The notes under the pieces are model-generated. The model ran no database searches. It was not told where the DNA came from and worked only from the letters and a program-made list of their open reading frames with translations. The position numbers and the translations under genes were made by a program. A stretch of 64,000 bases of DNA from Glandiceps talaboti (taxonomy: Eukaryota > Hemichordata > Enteropneusta > Spengelidae): positions 3,300,501 through 3,364,500 of the forward strand of contig NC_135561.1 of assembly GCF_964340395.1 (NCBI RefSeq). Direction: 5' to 3'. Positions within the stretch are counted from its first letter, which is position 1; each line of letters begins with the position of its first letter. Of this stretch, positions 58,993-64,000 are shown one piece after another.

Positions 58993-59600
58993 CTTCATTA
59001 TTTTGTACTTACTGAGTACTGATTACCTATCATCACTATACACATTTCATAATAGAAACACAAGTCAATATGTATTTTGTACTTACTGAGTACTGATTAC
59101 CTATCATCACTATACACATTTCATAATAGAAACACAAGTCAATATGTATTTTGTACTTACTGAGTACTGATTACCTTTCATCACTATACACATTTTATAA
59201 TAGAAACACAAGTCAATATGTATTTTGTACTTACTGAGTACTGACTACATGTACCTATCATCAGTATACACATTTTATAATAGAAACACAAGTCACTATG
59301 TATTTTGTACTTACTGAGTACTGATTACCTTTCATCAGTATACACATTTCATAATAGAAACACAAGTCAATATGTATTTTGTACTTACTGAGTACTGATT
59401 ACCTTTCATCAGTATACACATTTCATAATAGAAACACAAGTCAATATGTATTTTGTACTTACTGAGTACTGATTACCTTTCATCACTATACACATTTAAA
59501 AATAGAAACACAAGTCAATATGTATTTTGTACTTACTGAGTACTGATCACCTATCATCAGTATACACATTTAATAATAGAAACACACGTCACTATAGCCT
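58993..59600. repeat. tandem repeat, period 74 bp, about eight copies
   Basis: Units contain TTTTGTACTTACTGAGTACT, GATTACCTATCATCACTATA and AATAGAAACACAAGTCAATA. Spacing measured at 59069 and 59143 is 74 bases. Confidence 0.92.
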
Positions 59601-59627
59601 AGTAACTCTACATGTGGTGATTTTTTA

Positions 59628-60312
<685 letters not shown>

Positions 60313-62123
60313 TCATATAGGTTGGTTGTCTGTGTTGCTTTTTTTAAAATTCTGCATGAAGTTGGTTACACCAAGGAAATCCATTAACGTGATGAAGGCA
60401 TTGACAGGTAGTAACCTGAAAGTTAGAAACACAAAGAAATATTAGGATGGTCCTGTGATGAAGGTCATGAAGGAAGTAATGTGAAAGTTAAAGAAACACA
60501 AAGAAATATTAGGATGGCCCTGTGATGAAAGCATTGACAGGAAGTAATCTGAAATGAAAAGTAACCAAAAAATAAAGAAATATTACAGCTGTCTTTTATA
60601 TATCTATGCTTCTCCAAACTGACCAATGGTATATGTATGGAATCAAGACTGTTGAAAGTATGACAATGAACTGAAAGTACCACCAACATATACACACACC
60701 ACATTAATTATTAAGCAATAGTTTTATTACCAATCATCTAACCCATCACAACTCTTGAAAAGCAACTTTTATAACATATCTCATGATATCGATCAAGGCC
60801 AGAAATTTCCTTATTTGGAAAACCTAATGAAGTCTGTAGGAAACCATCCAAACCTATTCTACATGTTGAGTAAATAAATGCCTCTTTTGGAATTCCAATC
60901 TTGAGTTTTAAACCAGCAAGTTACCTTACGTTAGTTTGACTTTATAACATAATATGAATGTGAATTGTGAAATAGACAAAATATACTTACGTTTTTACAA
61001 CAATGAGAGATTTAATAGATCCAGGTAAATAAACCATTGGCTCATTACTAAGAACACCTTTCATTATTCCAGTCACTACTTTCTCACTAGATAGTGGGGG
61101 AAACAGTCTGTGAAATCTGTAAAACAAGAAAGACAAAATGTGCCATAAAACAGAATTAATCAACTGTACATGATACTATATTTACCTCTTATAGCTTTGA
61201 ACAATAATATCTGCAGTGGATGTGGATAAAAATAGTTTTGTTTGTGAGCAAGATACAGCTTCTACGGATGTCAGATAAAACCCTTATTTCTATACATTGG
61301 CTATACACAGACAGCCTCCTTCAGGATACTGAAAAAGAACAGGATATATAGAGTAAAGAGAAATACACCAATAACAGATAAAATGGTCTATCTTTTCATC
61401 CAACGTCTACTCGCTTGCTTTATATTATATCTTCCCATTTGAATTACTAATCCCAAGTTGTTGAGACTAATTTCCCATGGATATTACTATCTTATAAATG
61501 GAATGAAAAAACAAACATTTCCAATGGGATTTCATACATGTATTCCTTAATGAACATAGGAACAAACACTTTCAGTGTTATGTAATATACAGTACAAAGC
61601 TGGCTAATGTCTTTTTACAGATAGCTGCAAAGGATGTCTCGTTAACATCTACAGTTAACGAGACTAGAATTGATTTCATCACATTTTGTTCTTTTTTTTC
61701 TCTCTCTCCCTCCCCCCTTCCTCCTCCCCCTCCCTCCCTCCCTCCCTCCCTCTCTCTCTCAATACCTTTTACCTTGTTCATAGTGAACACAAATATTACA
61801 AACGGGCTCAGTACCTGTGTTACCTTGTTCAGAGTGAACACAGAAAACAGAGAGAACAGGTACAATACTTTTTCTTACCTTGTATTACATCCTGAAAACA
61901 TTCCAAATTCAAAATAATATGGCACAATATTGGTAAGGTGGACACCATCTTTATTCAAAGTATCAAGTTCATAGAGTAAACACTCTGCCAAACCAACAGC
62001 ACCAAATTTACTAGCACAGTAATCTGATAGACCATTGATAGCTATGTAGCCTGCTGAACTTGTCACATTGACTACATGGCCATGGTTCTTGTCTAACATG
62101 GCTGGGAGAAAGGCCTTGGTTGT
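60313..62123 (-). CDS. short-chain dehydrogenase, SDR16C/RDH10-like (3' part)
   Basis: Three minus-strand exons, complement of 61879-62123, 60991-61116 and 60313-60415, join in frame (phases 2 and 2) and end in TGA. The first codes TTKAFLPAMLDKNHGHVVNV, TSSAGYIAINGLSDYCASKF and GAVGLAE: the catalytic Ser and the YxxxK motif of short-chain dehydrogenases. The tail PYYFEFGMFSGCNTR, EKVVTGIMKGVLSNEPMVYL and LLPVNAFITLMDFLG resembles retinol/sterol dehydrogenases such as SDR16C5, RDH10 and HSD17B11, which oxidise lipid alcohols with NAD(P) on ER or lipid-droplet membranes. The cofactor-binding exons (TGxxxGxG, NNAG) are not found up to the window end, so the gene continues to the right. Substrate is unknown. 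The final exon's head is tandemly copied between exons 2 and 3. Confidence 0.88.
60390..60570. repeat. tandem repeat overlapping the SDR last exon acceptor
   Basis: Three copies of about 67 bases share GATGAA-GCATTGACAGG-AGTAA and AACACAAAGAAATATTAGGA. Copy 1 holds the first 25 bases of the last exon and its acceptor. Copy 3 keeps an AG acceptor (exon edge at 60548). Confidence 0.85.
61700..61762. repeat. CT/CCT-rich tract in SDR intron
   Basis: Pyrimidine-rich run of TCCC and CTCT units in the intron between the two upstream SDR exons. Confidence 0.85.
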
Positions 62124-62334
62124 CTGCAAATCAAAACACAAATAATTATGTTCATGATAAGAACGGTAGGATCAGAGACATTATCTTTATTTTAAAAAGA
62201 ACTGAAAAAAAATAGCACAAGAATAAAAAATGTTAGCATTTTAGAATGAATACAATAATATATGAATTAAAATTGTATGTCTCTCTTGTGATGAAATACA
62301 TAGCACTATTACCTATCATGACATAAGAATTTTT

Positions 62335-62660
62335 ATATAGTGCCCCTCCCCCCCCCCCCTCCCCACTTTGTGCTCAAAGCACTTTACTACAATTATTACC
62401 GCTGGTATGGATCAGTAACAGCATAGCAACCCTTTATACTTCCTCAACTCCCTGGGGAGCATACAGTTGATTATAGTAAGTAAGCGTATAGGATTAAAGC
62501 ATTCACATAGCTAGCTCTATCATATCAGGTCCCCAATTATGTATACAGCTGGGTTAGCTGGGACACAATCTGGTTCAAATCTTGCACAAGGACTTTTGAC
62601 ATTTAGAAACAAACAACAGCAATGAGGCTTGTTCCTGCAACATACTGATTCCAAGGCCAT
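62335..62660 (-). mobile_element. tRNA-derived SINE, copy 3
   Basis: Minus-strand copy of the family at 7885-8280 and 22530-22890: AAGATTTGAACCAGATTGTG, ACCCAGCTGTATACATAATT, CCCCAGGGAGTTGAGGAAGT, GTGCTTTGAGCACAAAGTGG and a CACTATATAAAAATTCT tail. The head is decayed and a run of G/C was inserted near the tail. It lies in the presumed 5' intron of the SDR gene. Confidence 0.75.
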
Positions 62661-63551
62661 CATCTTTAACAACATTAACATCTCTTTCTCAAATTCTTAT
62701 GACACAGGAAATAGAATTCCTTCGGGTCACACATAAAGATATAAATTTGTCACTTTATTTGATCATTTCATTTCATAACTATGGATGTTACCAAGGGTTA
62801 TAATGCAGTGATAATGAAGTAAAGGTCAGCAAAAGAGAGGACACTGTAACAACTTATGCACGATTAGTTCTCACAGGTTACCATGGAAACCAGGTTGACA
62901 ATGCAGTTTAATGATGTGGGAGATGAAGGTAACAGATGATTTTAAGTAGCGCCTAATCAGGAGATAATAATGAAATCATTTTGATACATATCTAGTTTAT
63001 ATTAATTTTCATTCTGGCAAAATAAATTTCATACTGGTATAAACTGAATCATTGAAGTGAAACTTAGAATTATATTTCCCTTCAAAATCTTTCACATCCT
63101 TAGCCAATGACAAATGTCCATGTTTTAGTGGACAAAAAAGGTATGTTTTATCTTATCTTATATCTTTATTTCTACAATTCAATATTCACGACTCACTCAA
63201 GCATACAGAGACTGCATACATATTTACATGATTACCAGCATTCACATGTCTTAACAAAATGATTAACAATTTTGTTTTTGAAATTATTATTTATCACCAC
63301 ATGATGTACATAAATATAATATGATTTAGAATTTGAGATAAAAATCAAACAAGTCAATGTAATATTATGATGTGACTACGAAATGGAATGTATTTCATCA
63401 CAGAAAGGGAAGTACTAGGTTACAATGAAATATTTCATTTAAAACAAAAAAGTTTAGTACTAATGGTGAGCAAATCATCATCAGCCTAGAGTCCAGTCGT
63501 GAGCCAATTTTGCTCATCCATTACCCCCACCATGCCTGGCATTTCACTTAG
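62661..63551. other. presumed SDR intron, no feature recognised
   Basis: I looked for an SDR exon with the NNAG motif on the minus strand and found none. Confidence 0.4.
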
Positions 63552-64000
63552 GATAGCCTGTTGGCTGCACTGTTGAAATACATCATTAGCTGGTCATACC
63601 TTAGATAGCCCTCATATTCTTGTATTAGAATATGAGGGCTAGGATGTAAGACCAGCTAACAATGTATCTCAGCAGCACAGTAAACAGGCTATGAGTACTA
63701 GGGAGGTACGACCAGCTAACAATTTATCTCAACAGTGCGGCATGAAAGTATAACCCACCTCCATGAGTACAGTAAACAGGCTATGAGTGCTAGGGAGGTA
63801 CGACCAGCTAACGGTGTATCTCGGCAGCACAGTAAACAGGCTATGAGTGCTAGGGAGGTACGACCAGCTAACGGTGTATCTCGGCAGCACAGTAAACAGG
63901 CTATGAGTGCTAGGGAGGTACGACCAGCTAACGATGTATCTTGGCAGCACAGTAAACAGGCTATGAGTGCTAGGGAGGTACGACCAGCTAACGGTGTATC
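63552..64000. repeat. foldback giving way to a 60-bp tandem array
   Basis: An inverted repeat is centred near 63622 (AGCCCTCATATTCT and its reverse complement), with arms of about 70-80 bases that both hold TTAGCTGGTC/GACCAGCTAA and GCCTGTT/AACAGGC. The right arm passes into at least five direct copies of a 60-base unit (AGTAAACAGGCTATGAGTGC, TAGGGAGGTACGACCAGCTA, ACGGTGTATCTCGGCAGCAC), nearly identical and at exact 60-base steps from 63764. The array runs off the window. Confidence 0.9.

Overview
The window is nuclear DNA of an animal, most likely a marine invertebrate. Genes have spliceosomal introns with GT/AG borders, and introns and intergenic DNA are packed with microsatellites, minisatellites, tRNA-type SINEs, LINE ends and foldback elements. 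A cluster of multi-domain F-type (fucose-binding) lectins, an intronless TRIM-NHL gene and a 2A-like peptide together suggest a non-vertebrate deuterostome (hemichordate, lancelet or echinoderm) or a lophotrochozoan such as a mollusc. The sequence alone does not let me choose.

Region 1 (1-36786) is an F-type lectin (FTL) cluster. Every FTL domain is coded by two exons, a front half and a back half, and all module borders are phase 1. Gene A (1-1358) is the 3' end of a lectin that starts before the window. Gene B (9457-16507) is a secreted protein of 474 aa: signal peptide, short Cys-containing piece, three FTL domains. Gene C (17943-26983) is a secreted protein of 699 aa: nearly the same signal-peptide exon, a beta-propeller module, a Pro/Thr linker, three FTL domains. 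Gene D (30878-36786, minus strand) predicts a 199-aa type II membrane protein with one FTL domain. The front-half exons of A, B and D keep the sugar-ligating His; all three domains of gene C carry Ser there. The 5' ends and first introns of B and C are paralogous, so C looks like a duplicated lectin gene that differs by the propeller module.

Region 2 (36787-52620) is an FBXO16 orthologue. Its eight coding exons splice in frame to 377 aa, and it starts 0.9 kb from gene D in the opposite direction. Its 7.3-kb second intron holds a complete intronless TRIM-NHL gene of the TRIM2/TRIM3 type on the same strand, a 43-bp satellite, a MITE and 0.7 kb of TATG repeats. The last coding codons of FBXO16 are tandemly repeated just past the stop.

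Region 3 (52621-60312) has no convincing host gene. It contains a hAT-type MITE with 8-bp target duplications, two divergently placed remnants of a transposon-associated family (a peptidase-like piece and a piece with a GDIETNPGP 2A-like motif), a GC-rich element end, and minisatellites.

Region 4 (60313-64000) holds the last three exons of a minus-strand short-chain dehydrogenase of the SDR16C/RDH10 type. Its 5' part lies beyond the window. The head of the last exon has been tandemly duplicated, creating a possible alternative terminal exon. The window ends in a 60-bp tandem array that grows out of a foldback element.
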